Part shown: one piece after another, positions 43,894 through 52,790 of the stretch
How positions within the stretch are numbered: position 1 is the first letter of the stretch
Layout: the number at the start of each line of letters is the position of its first letter
NCBI RefSeq assembly: GCF_026008495.1
Contig: NZ_BQUN01000228.1
Span: forward strand, 169,983-233,982
Source of the DNA: Streptomyces sp. A012304
GTDB lineage: Bacteria; Actinomycetota; Actinomycetes; Streptomycetales; Streptomycetaceae
Direction: 5' to 3'
DNA length: 64,000 bases
Made by a program: the position numbers and the translations under genes
Notes under the pieces: generated by a model
What the model was told of the DNA's origin: nothing
Database searches by the model: none
What the model saw: the letters and a program-made list of their open reading frames with translations, nothing else

Positions 43894-44460
43894 TCAGCTC
43901 AGCCGGGACGCCAGACCCGGGTATTCGACGACGAACCCGTCCCGGTCGAACTCGATGTCGGCGCGGAACGCCCCGGAGCCGAACCGGACCCGTGCGCCGC
44001 CCTGCCCGGCGGGGCCGAGAAAGGTGTACGTCTGCCACGAGGGCCGGACGGTGAGCTCCGGCACCGACACCCAGGCCATCAGCAGACGCCGTTCGCCCGC
44101 TCCCCGGTGCAGGCCGTGCCGCAGCACCGGCATGGTGTTGGTGAGCGGGCACAGCCCCAGGTCGCAGTCGAGGGCGCCCTCGAACCCGGGCAGCCGCTCC
44201 CCGTCGGCCGTCCATCCGCCGCGGCCGTCGCGCCGCAGATCGAGCGAGCGTGTGCGTTCGGCCGTCTCCACGGTGACCCACAGCCGCCGGGTCACGAACC
44301 CGTCGGCGGTCTCCAGCTCGTACGCCACCCAGTACGGCCGCGGCACCGTCCCGATCGCCCGTCCGCGCGCCCGCAGCGCGTCGCCGCCGGTCTCGGCCCA
44401 CGCGGTCTCGTAGCCCTTGCTTCCCGTGACTTCCCAGGTGATGACGTTCGACACGGTCAT
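43894..44460 (-). CDS. Putative glycolipid-binding domain protein
   Basis: The predicted protein is 188 residues with no signal peptide or membrane segment. The pattern YWVAYELETADGFVTRRLWVTVE, then LRRDGRGGWTADGERLPGFEGALDCDLGLCPLTNTMPVLRHGL, matches the putative glycolipid-binding family (formerly DUF1089). Members have a beta-barrel fold; the function is not well defined. It lies downstream of tex, from which it is separated by a strong hairpin, so it probably has its own promoter. The ATG at 44460 is the only reasonable start. Confidence 0.82.
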   Translation of the reverse strand: MTVSNVITWEVTGSKGYETAWAETGGDALRARGRAIGTVPRPYWVAYELETADGFVTRRLWVTVETAERTRSLDLRRDGRGGWTADGERLPGFEGALDCDLGLCPLTNTMPVLRHGLHRGAGERRLLMAWVSVPELTVRPSWQTYTFLGPAGQGGARVRFGSGAFRADIEFDRDGFVVEYPGLASRLS

Positions 44461-44492
44461 GCCGTCACTGTAGGCGCCCCGGAAGAGGTACG

Positions 44493-44530
44493 GGGAACCG
44501 CGGATCGGCCACGACCGATCCGCGGTTCCC
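44493..44530 (-). terminator. Intrinsic terminator downstream of tex
   Basis: Perfect 16-bp stem (GGGAACCGCGGATCGG and its complement) with a 6-nt loop, 7 bp beyond the tex stop. Confidence 0.85.
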
Positions 44531-44537
44531 GACGACC

Positions 44538-46916
44538 TCAGCGCTTCTTGGGATCGAGCAGTCCCGCCTTGCGCAACGCGTCGGCCATCGCGCTGTTGGC
44601 CGGAGCCGGAGCCTGGCGCGAACCGCCGCCCTGACGCGAGCCGCCGCCCTGGCGCTGCTGCCGCTGCTGAGGCGGACGCGCGCCCCGCTGCGGCCTGCGC
44701 TCACCGTCGGAGGCCTGCGCCTCGTCGTCCAGCCGCAGCGTCAGCGAGATCCGCTTGCGCGGGATGTCGACGTCCAGGACCTTCACCCTGACGATGTCAC
44801 CGGGCTTGACCACGTCCCGCGGGTCCTTCACGAACGTCCTCGACATCGCGGAGACGTGCACCAGACCGTCCTGGTGGACACCGACGTCGACGAACGCGCC
44901 GAAGGCCGCCACGTTCGTCACCACGCCCTCCAGGATCATCCCGGAAGACAGGTCGGAGATCTTCTCCACGCCCTCCTTGAAGGTGGCCGTCCTGAAGGCG
45001 GGCCGAGGGTCGCGCCCGGGCTTCTCCAGCTCCTTGAGGATGTCGGTGACGGTCGGCAGACCGAACGTCTCGTCCACGAAGTCGTCCGGCCGCAGCGAGC
45101 GCAGCACCGCCGTGTTGCCGATGAGCGCGGCCACCTCCTGCCCGGACGTCTTCACCATCCGCCGCACCACCGGGTACGCCTCCGGGTGCACGCTGGAGGC
45201 GTCCAGCGGGTCGACGCCACCGCGGATCCGCAGGAAGCCCGCGCACTGCTCGTACGCCTTCGGGCCGAGCCGCGGCACCTTCTTCAGCTCCTGGCGGGAG
45301 GTGAACGGCCCGTTGGCGTCGCGGTGCGCCACGATGTTCTCCGCGAGACCGGAGGTGATCCCGGAGACCCGGGCGAGCAGCGGCGCGGACGCGGTGTTCA
45401 CGTCGACACCGACGCCGTTCACACAGTCCTCCACCACCGCGTCGAGCGAACGCGACAGCTTCACCTCGGACAGGTCGTGCTGGTACTGGCCGACACCGAT
45501 CGACTTCGGGTCGATCTTGACCAGCTCGGCCAGCGGGTCCTGGAGCCGGCGCGCGATCGACACCGCGCCGCGCAGCGACACATCCATGTCGGGCAGCTCC
45601 TGCGAGGCGAACGCGGACGCCGAGTACACGGAGGCGCCGGCCTCGGACACCATCACCTTGGTGAGCTTCAGCTCGGGGTGCCGGGTGATGAGTTCACCCG
45701 CGAGCTTGTCGGTCTCGCGGGAGGCGGTGCCGTTGCCGATCGCGACCAGCTCGACCGCGTGCTCCTTCGCCAGCCGCGCCAGCTTGGCGATCGCCTCGTC
45801 CCACTTGTTCGCCGGGACGTGCGGGTAGATCACGTCCGTGGCGACGACCTTGCCGGTGGCGTCGACCACGGCGACCTTCACGCCCGTGCGGAAGCCCGGG
45901 TCCAGCCCCAGCGTCGCGCGCGTGCCCGCGGGGGCGGCCAGCAGCAGGTCGCGCAGGTTCGCCGCGAACACGTTGACCGCCTCGTCCTCCGCGGCCGTAC
46001 GCAGCCGCAGGCGCAGATCGATGCCGAGGTGCACGAGGATGCGGGTGCGCCAGGCCCAGCGGACCGTGTCCGTCAGCCACTTGTCGGCGGGGCGGCCCCG
46101 GTCGGCGATGCCGAACCGGTGGGCGACGATCCCTTCGTACGACGAGGGTCCCTCGGTCGGCTCCTCCGGCTCCAGGACGAGGTCGAGGACCTCCTCCTTC
46201 TCACCGCGCAGCATCGCCAGGATCCGGTGCGAGGGCAGCTCGGTGAACGGCTCGGCGAAGTCGAAGTAGTCGGCGAACTTCGCGCCCGCCTCCTCCTTGC
46301 CCTCCCGCACCTTCGCGGCGAGCCGCCCGCGCACCCACATGCGCTCCCTCAGCTCACCGATCAGGTCGGCGTCCTCCGAGAACCGCTCGGTGAGGATCGC
46401 CCGCGCGCCGTCCAGCGCGGCCTGCGGATCGGCCACGCCCTTGTCGGCGTCGACGAAGGCGGCCGCCGCCGCCAGGGGCGCCACGCCCGGATCACCGAGC
46501 AGCCCCTCTGCGAGCGGCTCCAGCCCGGCCTCCCGCGCGATCTGCGCCTTCGTCCGCCGCTTCGGCTTGTACGGCAGATAGATGTCCTCGAGCCGCGCCT
46601 TGGTCTCGGCGCCCCGGATCCGCGCCTCGAGCTCGTCGGTCAGCTTGCCCTGCTCGCGCACGGACTCCAGGATCGCCGCCCGGCGCTCCTCCAGCTCCCG
46701 CAGATAGCGCAGCCGCTCCTCGATCGTGCGCAGCTGCGCGTCGTCGAGCATCTCGGTCGCTTCCTTGCGGTAGCGGGCGATGAAAGGCACCGTCGAGCCG
46801 CCGTCCAGCAGCTCCACGGCGGCCTTCACCTGCCGCTCCCGTACGCCGAGCTCCTCGGCGATCCTGCCTTCGATGGACCCTGCTGCCATGGTCCCGCTGG
46901 ACCCGGGTGTCGTCAC
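44538..46916 (-). CDS. tex: Tex-family RNA-binding S1 protein
   Basis: The predicted protein is 792 residues. It has the N-terminal Tex helical region (VPFIARYRKEAT), a YqgF/RNase H-like domain (TLGLDPGFRTGVKVAVVD), helix-hairpin-helix segments (VNTASAPLLARVSGITSGLAENIVAHRD, LKKVPRLGPKAYEQ) and an S1 domain near residues 650-720 (GMILEGVVTNVAAFGAFVDVGVHQDGLVHVS). The tail is Gln/Gly/Arg-rich and likely disordered. Tex is related to eukaryotic Spt6 and acts in transcription. The GTG at 46916 (MTTPGSSG) is preferred because Streptomyces relatives begin this way; an internal ATG ten codons later is possible. Its upstream region is cut 88 bp from the start by the inserted element. Confidence 0.92.
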   Translation of the reverse strand: MTTPGSSGTMAAGSIEGRIAEELGVRERQVKAAVELLDGGSTVPFIARYRKEATEMLDDAQLRTIEERLRYLRELEERRAAILESVREQGKLTDELEARIRGAETKARLEDIYLPYKPKRRTKAQIAREAGLEPLAEGLLGDPGVAPLAAAAAFVDADKGVADPQAALDGARAILTERFSEDADLIGELRERMWVRGRLAAKVREGKEEAGAKFADYFDFAEPFTELPSHRILAMLRGEKEEVLDLVLEPEEPTEGPSSYEGIVAHRFGIADRGRPADKWLTDTVRWAWRTRILVHLGIDLRLRLRTAAEDEAVNVFAANLRDLLLAAPAGTRATLGLDPGFRTGVKVAVVDATGKVVATDVIYPHVPANKWDEAIAKLARLAKEHAVELVAIGNGTASRETDKLAGELITRHPELKLTKVMVSEAGASVYSASAFASQELPDMDVSLRGAVSIARRLQDPLAELVKIDPKSIGVGQYQHDLSEVKLSRSLDAVVEDCVNGVGVDVNTASAPLLARVSGITSGLAENIVAHRDANGPFTSRQELKKVPRLGPKAYEQCAGFLRIRGGVDPLDASSVHPEAYPVVRRMVKTSGQEVAALIGNTAVLRSLRPDDFVDETFGLPTVTDILKELEKPGRDPRPAFRTATFKEGVEKISDLSSGMILEGVVTNVAAFGAFVDVGVHQDGLVHVSAMSRTFVKDPRDVVKPGDIVRVKVLDVDIPRKRISLTLRLDDEAQASDGERRPQRGARPPQQRQQRQGGGSRQGGGSRQAPAPANSAMADALRKAGLLDPKKR

Positions 46917-47004
46917 GATCCCGTACCGCCTTCTCCAGTGAGGTTGCGCGGCAATTGTGGCAGGCGGCACCGACAACCGGGGATCAGGGCGCCACTCCCG
47001 GCGG

Positions 47005-47009
47005 GCCTC
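47005..47009. repeat. Left 5-bp target-site duplication, GCCTC
   Basis: GCCTC directly precedes the left inverted repeat and recurs at 62225-62229 directly after the right one. Confidence 0.75.
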
Positions 47010-47054
47010 TGTGACTGGGCGAGATAGTTGTCACTTGGGCGCGACACCTGTCAC
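47010..47054 (+). repeat. Left terminal inverted repeat and subterminal block
   Basis: The outer 26 bp match the right end with one T/C difference; the inner block 47034-47054 repeats CTTGGGCGCG...CCTGTCAC. TGTCAC occurs twice, as expected for transposase binding sites. Confidence 0.8.
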
Positions 47055-47177
47055 TAGCGTCGCGCTTTCACGAGGTGGGGTGTCCGAGGCTTGATCGAAT
47101 AAACGGTCGCCCGGCTCTGCCAGGGCCACCGTCTCGGTGACGGTTGTCCAACGGCCGGGGGCCTTACGAACGAACGG

Positions 47178-47640
47178 TTGCACATCCTGCTCCTGCCGGT
47201 CTTCCCGCTGCTCACGATCGGGCTCCTGGTGCCTCTGTGGCAACGGCCCCGCCGCGGCACAGCCGGCTGCGCCACGTTGGTGGCCTGGGTGGCTGCCTTC
47301 GCCTACGCCGCCTTCTACACCGGGCTCGACGCCGTCGCCGGCATCACCGCCGGCACCACGGTCGGCCATGCCCACGAGGAAGCCAGTCCGGGGCCATTGA
47401 AAAGCCCGCTCTACGACATGGGGTAAGCGCTCGGGCAGACCAGTGCCTACGCCCTCATCGTCGCCGTCCTGGCCACGGCGGTCGCGCTGTTCCCCCGGCA
47501 CGGCATCCGGGTCATCCCCGGCACGGCCGTCCTCCTCGCCTCGGCTGGTCCTTCGTCGACAGCCACCTCTTCTGGCCGCGCGGCGTGTACACCATGCCGG
47601 GTTTCGCCTTGGGCTTCGCCCCCCTTGGCTCGGTCACCGA
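47178..47640 (+). pseudogene. Decayed membrane-protein gene at the left edge of the insertion
   Basis: A TTG at 47178 opens MHILLLPVFPLLTIGLLVPLW, a hydrophobic protein with at least three membrane segments. The frame hits TAA at 47424-47426 (after SPLYDMG) but coding sense clearly continues (ALGQTSAYALIVAVLATAVALFPRHG). A further frameshift lies near 47543, after which sense resumes with SFVDSHLFWPRGVYTMPGFALG. No family is recognised. It was probably once one membrane protein of about 150 residues. It lies just inside the left inverted repeat and supports the view that this edge has been eroding. Confidence 0.65.
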
Positions 47641-47691
47641 CAGGAGCGGGGCCCGGCCTTCGACAACCTCGAAGTGACGCGGATCGCGGGA

Positions 47692-47806
47692 GGCGGCGAG
47701 GTGGTCAGCGCTGCCGAAGGTGCTCAGGTCACCGCCGGTGAGTGCGATGAACTCGCCGGCGGGCTTGGGCCGATGCCGGGCAGGGTGTCGCGGCCGGTGT
47801 CCGCGT
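47692..47806 (-). pseudogene. Fragment of an IS110-family transposase
   Basis: On the minus strand, DADTGRDTLPGIG (about 47806-47768), a one-base frameshift, then KPAGEFIALTGGDLSTFGSADHLAA (about 47765-47692) match the helix-hairpin-helix C-terminal domain (Transposase_20) of IS110 transposases. The DEDD catalytic domain and the rest are absent. It is a dead scrap, seen between the broken membrane gene and the molybdopterin oxidoreductase. Confidence 0.65.
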
Positions 47807-47920
47807 CTGTCCGCGGGCCCGTTTTCCGATCGCCTGCCGGACTTTGCGCCAGGGATACGTCCGTGTTCTGTAAGGGGCTCGGGCGTTCCGAAGTGGCCTG
47901 GCGGCGGATGGGATGGGGGC

Positions 47921-49057
47921 ATGGAACAGCGCTTCTTTCCGCCGGTATTCCGAGGCAGGCTGCACGACGCCCGGACGGCGACCTCGATCGGGCGGTGGCT
48001 CGGCCTCGCCTTCGCGGTGTGCTTTGTCACCGGTCTGCTCAGTCATGTGATGCAGCATCCGCCGGGGTGGCTGGCCGATGACCTGCCGAGCCGTCCGGTG
48101 TGGGGCTACCGGTTCACGCAGGGGCTGCACGTGGCGTCCGGCATCGCGGCGATTCCGCTGCTGCTGGCCAAGTTGTGGACGGTGTATCCGCGGCTGTTCG
48201 TCTGGCCGCCGGTGCGTTCGGTGCGGCACGCGCTGGAGCGGCTGTCGGTGGCTGTCCTGGTGGCGGCGGCCGTCTTCGAGGTGGCCATCGGCCTGCTGAA
48301 CACCGCCCAGTGGTATCCGTGGTCGTTCTCCTTCGTGCCGGTGCACTACGCCGTGGCCTGGCTGCTGGCCGGGGCGCTGGTGCTGCACATCGCGGTCAAG
48401 GCACCCGGGATCCGGGCCCACTGGGGCCGGCGCTCGCCGGGGACACTGGCCCTGCCGGAGGAGGACCGGGCCGACCGGCGTTCGCTGCTGGCCGCGGTGG
48501 CCGCGGCGGTGGGGGCGGTCACCGTGACCACCGTGGGCCAGTCCTTCACCCCGCTGAAGGATCTCGCTCTGCTCGCGCCGCGCCATCCGGACCATGGCCC
48601 GCAGGGGCTGCCGGTCAACCGGACCGCCGCCGCGGCCGGGGTCGGTCTGGTTCCCGCCGAGCGTTACCGCCTGACGGTCGCCGGACCGCGGTCGTACACG
48701 CTGACGCTGGATGAGCTGCGTTCTCTGGCGCAGCACGAGGTGGAGTTGCCGATCGCCTGTGTGGAGGGGTGGAGCAAGTCGGCGCACTGGACGGGCGTGC
48801 GGGTCGTGGACCTGCTGGAGCAGGCAGGCGCCCCGCCCCATGCGCGGGTGCGGGTGGTGTCCTTGCAGACCCGGGGCGGCTACCGGGTCTCGGAGATGGG
48901 CCACGAGCACGCCCGCGACCCGCTGACCCTGCTCGCGCTGAGCCTGAACGGGCAGGAGCTTTCCCCCGACCACGGCTACCCGCTGCGCCTGATCGCCCCG
49001 AACCGGCCCGGGGTGCTCCAGACGAAGTGGGTCGGCCGGCTGGAGGTCCTGTCATGA
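47921..49057 (+). CDS. Membrane-anchored molybdopterin (sulfite-oxidase-fold) oxidoreductase
   Basis: The predicted protein is 378 residues. The N-terminal ~160 residues contain about four membrane segments with several His (His42, His70, His142, His156) in a cytochrome-b-like layout. A further hydrophobic segment (~190-206) precedes a sulfite-oxidase-type molybdopterin domain (about 245-378) with the likely Mo-ligating Cys280 in LPIACVEGWSKSAHWTGVRVVDLLEQAG. The substrate is unknown; relatives include MsrP- and YedY-like proteins. The ATG at 47921 follows GATGGGGGC; the long upstream frame is the IS110 scrap region and is rejected. The stop overlaps the next gene (ATGA, 49054-49057). Confidence 0.85.
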   Translation: MEQRFFPPVFRGRLHDARTATSIGRWLGLAFAVCFVTGLLSHVMQHPPGWLADDLPSRPVWGYRFTQGLHVASGIAAIPLLLAKLWTVYPRLFVWPPVRSVRHALERLSVAVLVAAAVFEVAIGLLNTAQWYPWSFSFVPVHYAVAWLLAGALVLHIAVKAPGIRAHWGRRSPGTLALPEEDRADRRSLLAAVAAAVGAVTVTTVGQSFTPLKDLALLAPRHPDHGPQGLPVNRTAAAAGVGLVPAERYRLTVAGPRSYTLTLDELRSLAQHEVELPIACVEGWSKSAHWTGVRVVDLLEQAGAPPHARVRVVSLQTRGGYRVSEMGHEHARDPLTLLALSLNGQELSPDHGYPLRLIAPNRPGVLQTKWVGRLEVLS

Positions 49058-49464
49058 AGGTGAGCGCGGTACGCGTGCTGACCGGCGCGGCCGGTATGGC
49101 GCTGATGGGCGTCGGCGCCTCCTTGCTGGTGGACGTGCGCGACCTGGCGGGTGTGCTGGTCTGGCTGGGCGGGGCCGTGCTGCTGCACGACGCGGTGATC
49201 GCGCCGCTGGTGCTGTTCATCGGGCTGGTACTGGTACGTGGTGGTGTGCGCGGGCCGGTGCGCGGGGCGCTGCTGGTCGCGGGCGCCCTGACCGCGGTGG
49301 CGCTGCCGGTGCTGCTGCGCCCGGGGAAGCCGGCCAACTCATCGGTGCTGCCGCTGGACTACCCGCGCAACTGGCTGCTGGCCATGGTGGCCGTGGCAAC
49401 GGTGACGACCTTCCTGCTGGCCGTTCGGGGGACCCGCCGTACCCGGCGGCGGCCGCCTTCGTAG
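49054..49464 (+). CDS. Small polytopic membrane protein coupled to the Mo enzyme
   Basis: The predicted protein is 136 residues with three or four membrane segments (VLTGAAGMALMGVGASLLV, LVWLGGAVLLHDAVIAPLVLFIGLVLV, ALLVAGALTAVALPVLL, NWLLAMVAVATVTTFLLAV) and a basic C-terminus. No family is recognised. The ATG overlaps the stop of the molybdopterin oxidoreductase by 4 bp, so it is probably a membrane partner of that enzyme. The 265-bp gap after it (49465-49729) has no gene or clear repeat. Confidence 0.75.
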   Translation: MKVSAVRVLTGAAGMALMGVGASLLVDVRDLAGVLVWLGGAVLLHDAVIAPLVLFIGLVLVRGGVRGPVRGALLVAGALTAVALPVLLRPGKPANSSVLPLDYPRNWLLAMVAVATVTTFLLAVRGTRRTRRRPPS

Positions 49465-49729
49465 CTCCGACGCCAACCGCCCCCGCTGCAGTGGCGGGGC
49501 TGACGCATCCACGCCATCTGGCGGACGCGACGGCCGACCACTGGGCCGGGGCACATCCTCCTGACGCCCGCCCCGCGCTCAGCATCGCGGTGGGCTTCGG
49601 TCTGCCGGCGGTGGCGTCCCGGACCGGTGACGTCCGGTGGCCGCGGCGCCCGGCGGGAAGCCTTACGAACTCCTGACGAATCCCCGCCGCAGGGTCCGTG
49701 GGTGAGTGCGCGGTCGTAACGTCGGCCGC

Positions 49730-50782
49730 ATGTTGATCCTGGTCACTGGAGGTGCGGGCTTCATCGGCTCGCACATCGTCACTGCCCTTGCCGGCGCCGG
49801 GCACGAGGTGCGCGTGCTCGACGCGCTGCTGTCCGCCGCGCACCGCACGGCACCGCCGATCCCGGACGGGGTCGACTGGTGGCACGCAGACGTCCGCGAC
49901 GGGGAAGCGGTCGCCGCCGCTCTGCGGGGCGTGGACGCCGTCTGTCACCAGGCCGCGATGGTCGGGCTGGGCAAGGACTTCGGTGACGCTCCCGACTACG
50001 TGGGCTGCAACGACCTGGGCACGGCGGTGCTCCTGGCGGGGATGGCGCAGGCCGGGGTGGGCCGGCTGATGCTGGCGAGTTCGATGGTCGTGTACGGAGA
50101 GGGACGCTACGAGTGCTCCCGGCACGGTGTCGTGCGGCCGGGGCCGCGCCGGGTGGCCGACCTGGAGGGGGGCTGCTTCGAACCACCGTGCCCAAAGTGC
50201 GGTGACCCGCTCCACCCGGGGCTGGTGGCCGAAGAGGCGCCGGCGGACCCGCGCAACGTGTATGCGGCCACCAAGCTCGCCCAGGAGCATCTCTCCGCCG
50301 CGTGGGCGCGGGCGACGGGCGGCCGGGTGGCGGCGCTGCGCTACCACAACGTGTACGGACCCGGCATGCCGCGCGACACCCCGTACGCGGGCGTCGCCTC
50401 CCTGTTCCGTTCCGCGCTGGAGCGTGGCGAGGCGCCGCGTGTCTTCGAGGACGGCGGTCAGCTGAGGGACTTCGTCCACGTCCGGGACGTCGCCGCGGCC
50501 AACGCCACGGCTCTGGACGGGGTGGACGACCTGCCGGAGGGGATGTTGCGGGCGTACAACGTGGGCAGCGGGCAGCCGCACACCGTAGGGGAGATGGCCG
50601 CCGCCCTGGCCGCGGCGCACGGCGGTCCGAAGCCGGTCGTCACGGGGGAGTACCGGCTCGGAGACGTCCGGCACATCACCGCCTCCTCGCAGCGGCTGCG
50701 CGACGAACTGGGGTGGAAGGCGCAGGTTTCCTTCGGGGAGGGGATGGCGGAGTTCGCGACGGCACCGCTGCGGGCGGGCTGA
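49730..50782 (+). CDS. NAD-dependent epimerase/dehydratase (extended SDR)
   Basis: The predicted protein is 350 residues. The Rossmann motif is ILVTGGAGFIGSHIV, the catalytic YxxxK is VYAATKLAQEHL with the Ser upstream in ASSMVVYGEG, and the sugar-binding motif is RYHNVYGPGMP. An insertion between the two (GGCFEPPCPKCGDPLHP) has paired Cys that may bind zinc, a feature of one actinobacterial subfamily. It probably acts on a nucleotide sugar for the following glycosyltransferases. ATG 49730 lacks a Shine-Dalgarno, and TAACGT ends 8 bp upstream, so a leaderless mRNA is likely; a GTG at 49706 is the alternative start. Confidence 0.88.
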   Translation: MLILVTGGAGFIGSHIVTALAGAGHEVRVLDALLSAAHRTAPPIPDGVDWWHADVRDGEAVAAALRGVDAVCHQAAMVGLGKDFGDAPDYVGCNDLGTAVLLAGMAQAGVGRLMLASSMVVYGEGRYECSRHGVVRPGPRRVADLEGGCFEPPCPKCGDPLHPGLVAEEAPADPRNVYAATKLAQEHLSAAWARATGGRVAALRYHNVYGPGMPRDTPYAGVASLFRSALERGEAPRVFEDGGQLRDFVHVRDVAAANATALDGVDDLPEGMLRAYNVGSGQPHTVGEMAAALAAAHGGPKPVVTGEYRLGDVRHITASSQRLRDELGWKAQVSFGEGMAEFATAPLRAG

Positions 50783-50855
50783 CATTTCCGGTGCGGCCAC
50801 CGACCCGCACGCCGCCCGCTGATCCGTTGGGCCGGCCCTCCTTCGTGCGGGCCGC

Positions 50856-51968
50856 TCAAACGGCCGCGGGAAGGTGGACCTCGAAGCGGCAACCGCCCGG
50901 TACGTTGTGCACCGCCGCGCGTCCCATGTGGGCCTCCACGATCCCGCGGACGATCGCCAGACCCAGTCCCGCCCCGGCGGGCGGGGTGCGGGCGTCGGTG
51001 CCGCGCCATCCGGTGTCGAATACTCGGGGCAGGTCCTCGGGCAGGATGCCGCCGCAGCCGTCGGTCACGGATACGACGACGCTGTCGGCCTCCCGGCGGG
51101 CGGAGACGGCGACCGTGCCGTCGGCGGGGGTCCGGCGGATGGCGTTGACGAGCAGGTTGGCCAGGACGCGGGACATCTCGCGGCCGTCGACCTCGATCGG
51201 CACGGGCTCGACCCCGGCTCCCACGAGCCGTACGCCGTGCTCCCTGGCCAGGGCGTCGGCACCCGCGATGGCGTCACCGACCAGGTCGTACACCGAGATG
51301 CGGGCGGTGTTCAGGGCGAGGACACCGGCCTGGATACGGGAGAGTTCGAACAGGTCGCCGACCATGTCGCTCATCCGCTCGACCTCCGTGCGGATGCGGG
51401 CGTGGTAGACGCGCGGGTCGGCGACCATGCCGTCCTCCAGTGCCTCGGCCATCGCCTGCAGTCCGGCGAGGGGGGTACGCAGGTCATGGGAGATCCAGGC
51501 GACCAGTTCGCGGCGGGAGGCTTCGAGGGCCTGTTCCCGTTCGCGGGAGGCGGCGAGTTTCGCACTCGTGGCGGCCAGCTCGCGGCTGAGCGCGGCGAGT
51601 TCGGCCGTAGGTGCGGCGGCGGGCGGAGTGAAGCTGCCGCCGTCGCCGAATGCGCGGGTGGCCTTGGCCAGGGCCCGGCTGCCCTTGACGACGCTGCGGC
51701 CGAGGACGAGGGCGACGGCCAGCGAGACGACGGCCGCCATGGAGCACACCATCGTCACGACCCAGAGGTCGTGGTCGGACAGGAACATCGCCCAGGCCAC
51801 CAGCATCGTTCCGGCGAGCATCGCCGCGACCGTGACGGCTGCCACCACGGCCAGCGACAGCGTGACCGACCGGTGGCGCACCAGTCGCAGGGCCGCGGTG
51901 CCGAGCAGTCCGGCGGCGGCTGCGCCGATCGCCGAGTACAGCGCGATCAGGAAGGTGTCACGCAGCAT
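50856..51968 (-). CDS. Sensor histidine kinase
   Basis: The predicted protein is 370 residues. Two hydrophobic regions at the N-terminus (about 5-30 and 35-95) place it in the membrane with almost no extracellular loop, followed by a short HAMP-like/coiled-coil linker (TAELAALSRELAATSAKLAASRERE). The H-box is VAWISHDLRTPLAGLQ, the N-box VLANLLVNAIRRTP, and the G-boxes VTDGCGGI and GAGLGLAIV. Its ATG (51968) overlaps the end of the response regulator gene by 11 bp. The near absence of a sensor domain suggests it senses a membrane or cell-envelope signal. Confidence 0.92.
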   Translation of the reverse strand: MLRDTFLIALYSAIGAAAAGLLGTAALRLVRHRSVTLSLAVVAAVTVAAMLAGTMLVAWAMFLSDHDLWVVTMVCSMAAVVSLAVALVLGRSVVKGSRALAKATRAFGDGGSFTPPAAAPTAELAALSRELAATSAKLAASREREQALEASRRELVAWISHDLRTPLAGLQAMAEALEDGMVADPRVYHARIRTEVERMSDMVGDLFELSRIQAGVLALNTARISVYDLVGDAIAGADALAREHGVRLVGAGVEPVPIEVDGREMSRVLANLLVNAIRRTPADGTVAVSARREADSVVVSVTDGCGGILPEDLPRVFDTGWRGTDARTPPAGAGLGLAIVRGIVEAHMGRAAVHNVPGGCRFEVHLPAAV

Positions 51969-52677
51969 CGTCGGCTCCGTTCGTACCGGGGGCGTCGAAG
52001 CGGTAGCCCACCCCCCACACCGTGGTGATCAGCCGGGGGTGCGCGGGATCGTCCTCGACCTTTCCGCGCAGCCGCCGCACGTGGACGGTCACGGTCGACA
52101 GGTCTCCGAACTCCCAGCCCCAGACCTTGTGCATCAGTTCCTCCCGGCTCGTGGCCCGCCCGGGGTTGCGCAGGAAGAACTCCAACAGGTCGAACTCCCG
52201 GATGGTCAGGGCGAGTTCATCGCCGTGGCGGGTGGCTCGGCGGGCGGTGGGCTCCAGGGCGAGCGGCCCCGCCCGCAGCCATGCCCCGGCGGGTGCGGTC
52301 CGCGCGGCCGCCACCGCCCCGGCGCGGCGCAGTACCGACTCCACCCGCAGGACCAGTTCGCGAGGGCTGAAGGGCTTGGTGACGTAGTCGTCGGCTCCGA
52401 CCTCCAGACCGAGGATGCGGTCCTCCTCGTCGCCCCGCGCGGTCAGCATGATCACCGGCAGCGGGCCGTCCTCGCGGATGCGGCGGCACACCTCCAGACC
52501 GTCCATGCCGGGCAGCATCAGGTCCAGCACCACCAGGTCGGGTGGCTGCGCGATGGCCTTGGTCACGGCGGTGGGGCCGTCGGCGGCCACGTCGACGGCG
52601 AAGCCCGCCCGGTTCAGGTAGCCGGCGACGACCTCGGAGACGGTGGGGTCGTCGTCCACGACGAGTACGCGTTTCAC
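51958..52677 (-). CDS. OmpR/PhoB-family response regulator
   Basis: The predicted protein is 239 residues. The receiver domain has the acidic pocket VVDDDP (Asp8-Asp10), phosphoacceptor Asp52 (LVVLDLMLPG) and Lys in YVTKPFS. The C-terminal OmpR winged helix has LTIREFDLLEFFLRNPGRATSREELMHKVWG and HVRRLRGKVEDDP. The GTG at 52677 is chosen because the receiver begins immediately (MKRVLVVDDD). It is cotranscribed with the kinase gene downstream and is divergent from the glycosyltransferase operon at 52791, an obvious candidate target. Confidence 0.93.
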   Translation of the reverse strand: MKRVLVVDDDPTVSEVVAGYLNRAGFAVDVAADGPTAVTKAIAQPPDLVVLDLMLPGMDGLEVCRRIREDGPLPVIMLTARGDEEDRILGLEVGADDYVTKPFSPRELVLRVESVLRRAGAVAAARTAPAGAWLRAGPLALEPTARRATRHGDELALTIREFDLLEFFLRNPGRATSREELMHKVWGWEFGDLSTVTVHVRRLRGKVEDDPAHPRLITTVWGVGYRFDAPGTNGADDAA

Positions 52678-52790
52678 ATCGCTGAGTCTCGCACCGGTGT
52701 CCGGCTGCCGACGGGAGCGGCGACGGACGTCAGCGATCCGTAAGATCGCCAAATCCCTTATGTCCCTTTCGGGTTCGTAGGGTGAGTGGG

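Noticed and set aside
47043..47177. Remnant of the IS transposase inside the left end
   Set aside because: Short minus-strand frames end here, but their residues do not match IS481-type DDE motifs that I can recognise, so no transposase is claimed.
52782..52790. GTG at 52782 as the GT2 start
   Set aside because: It overlaps the TAGGGT -10 element; the GTG at 52791 fits a leaderless start better, though the choice is not certain.
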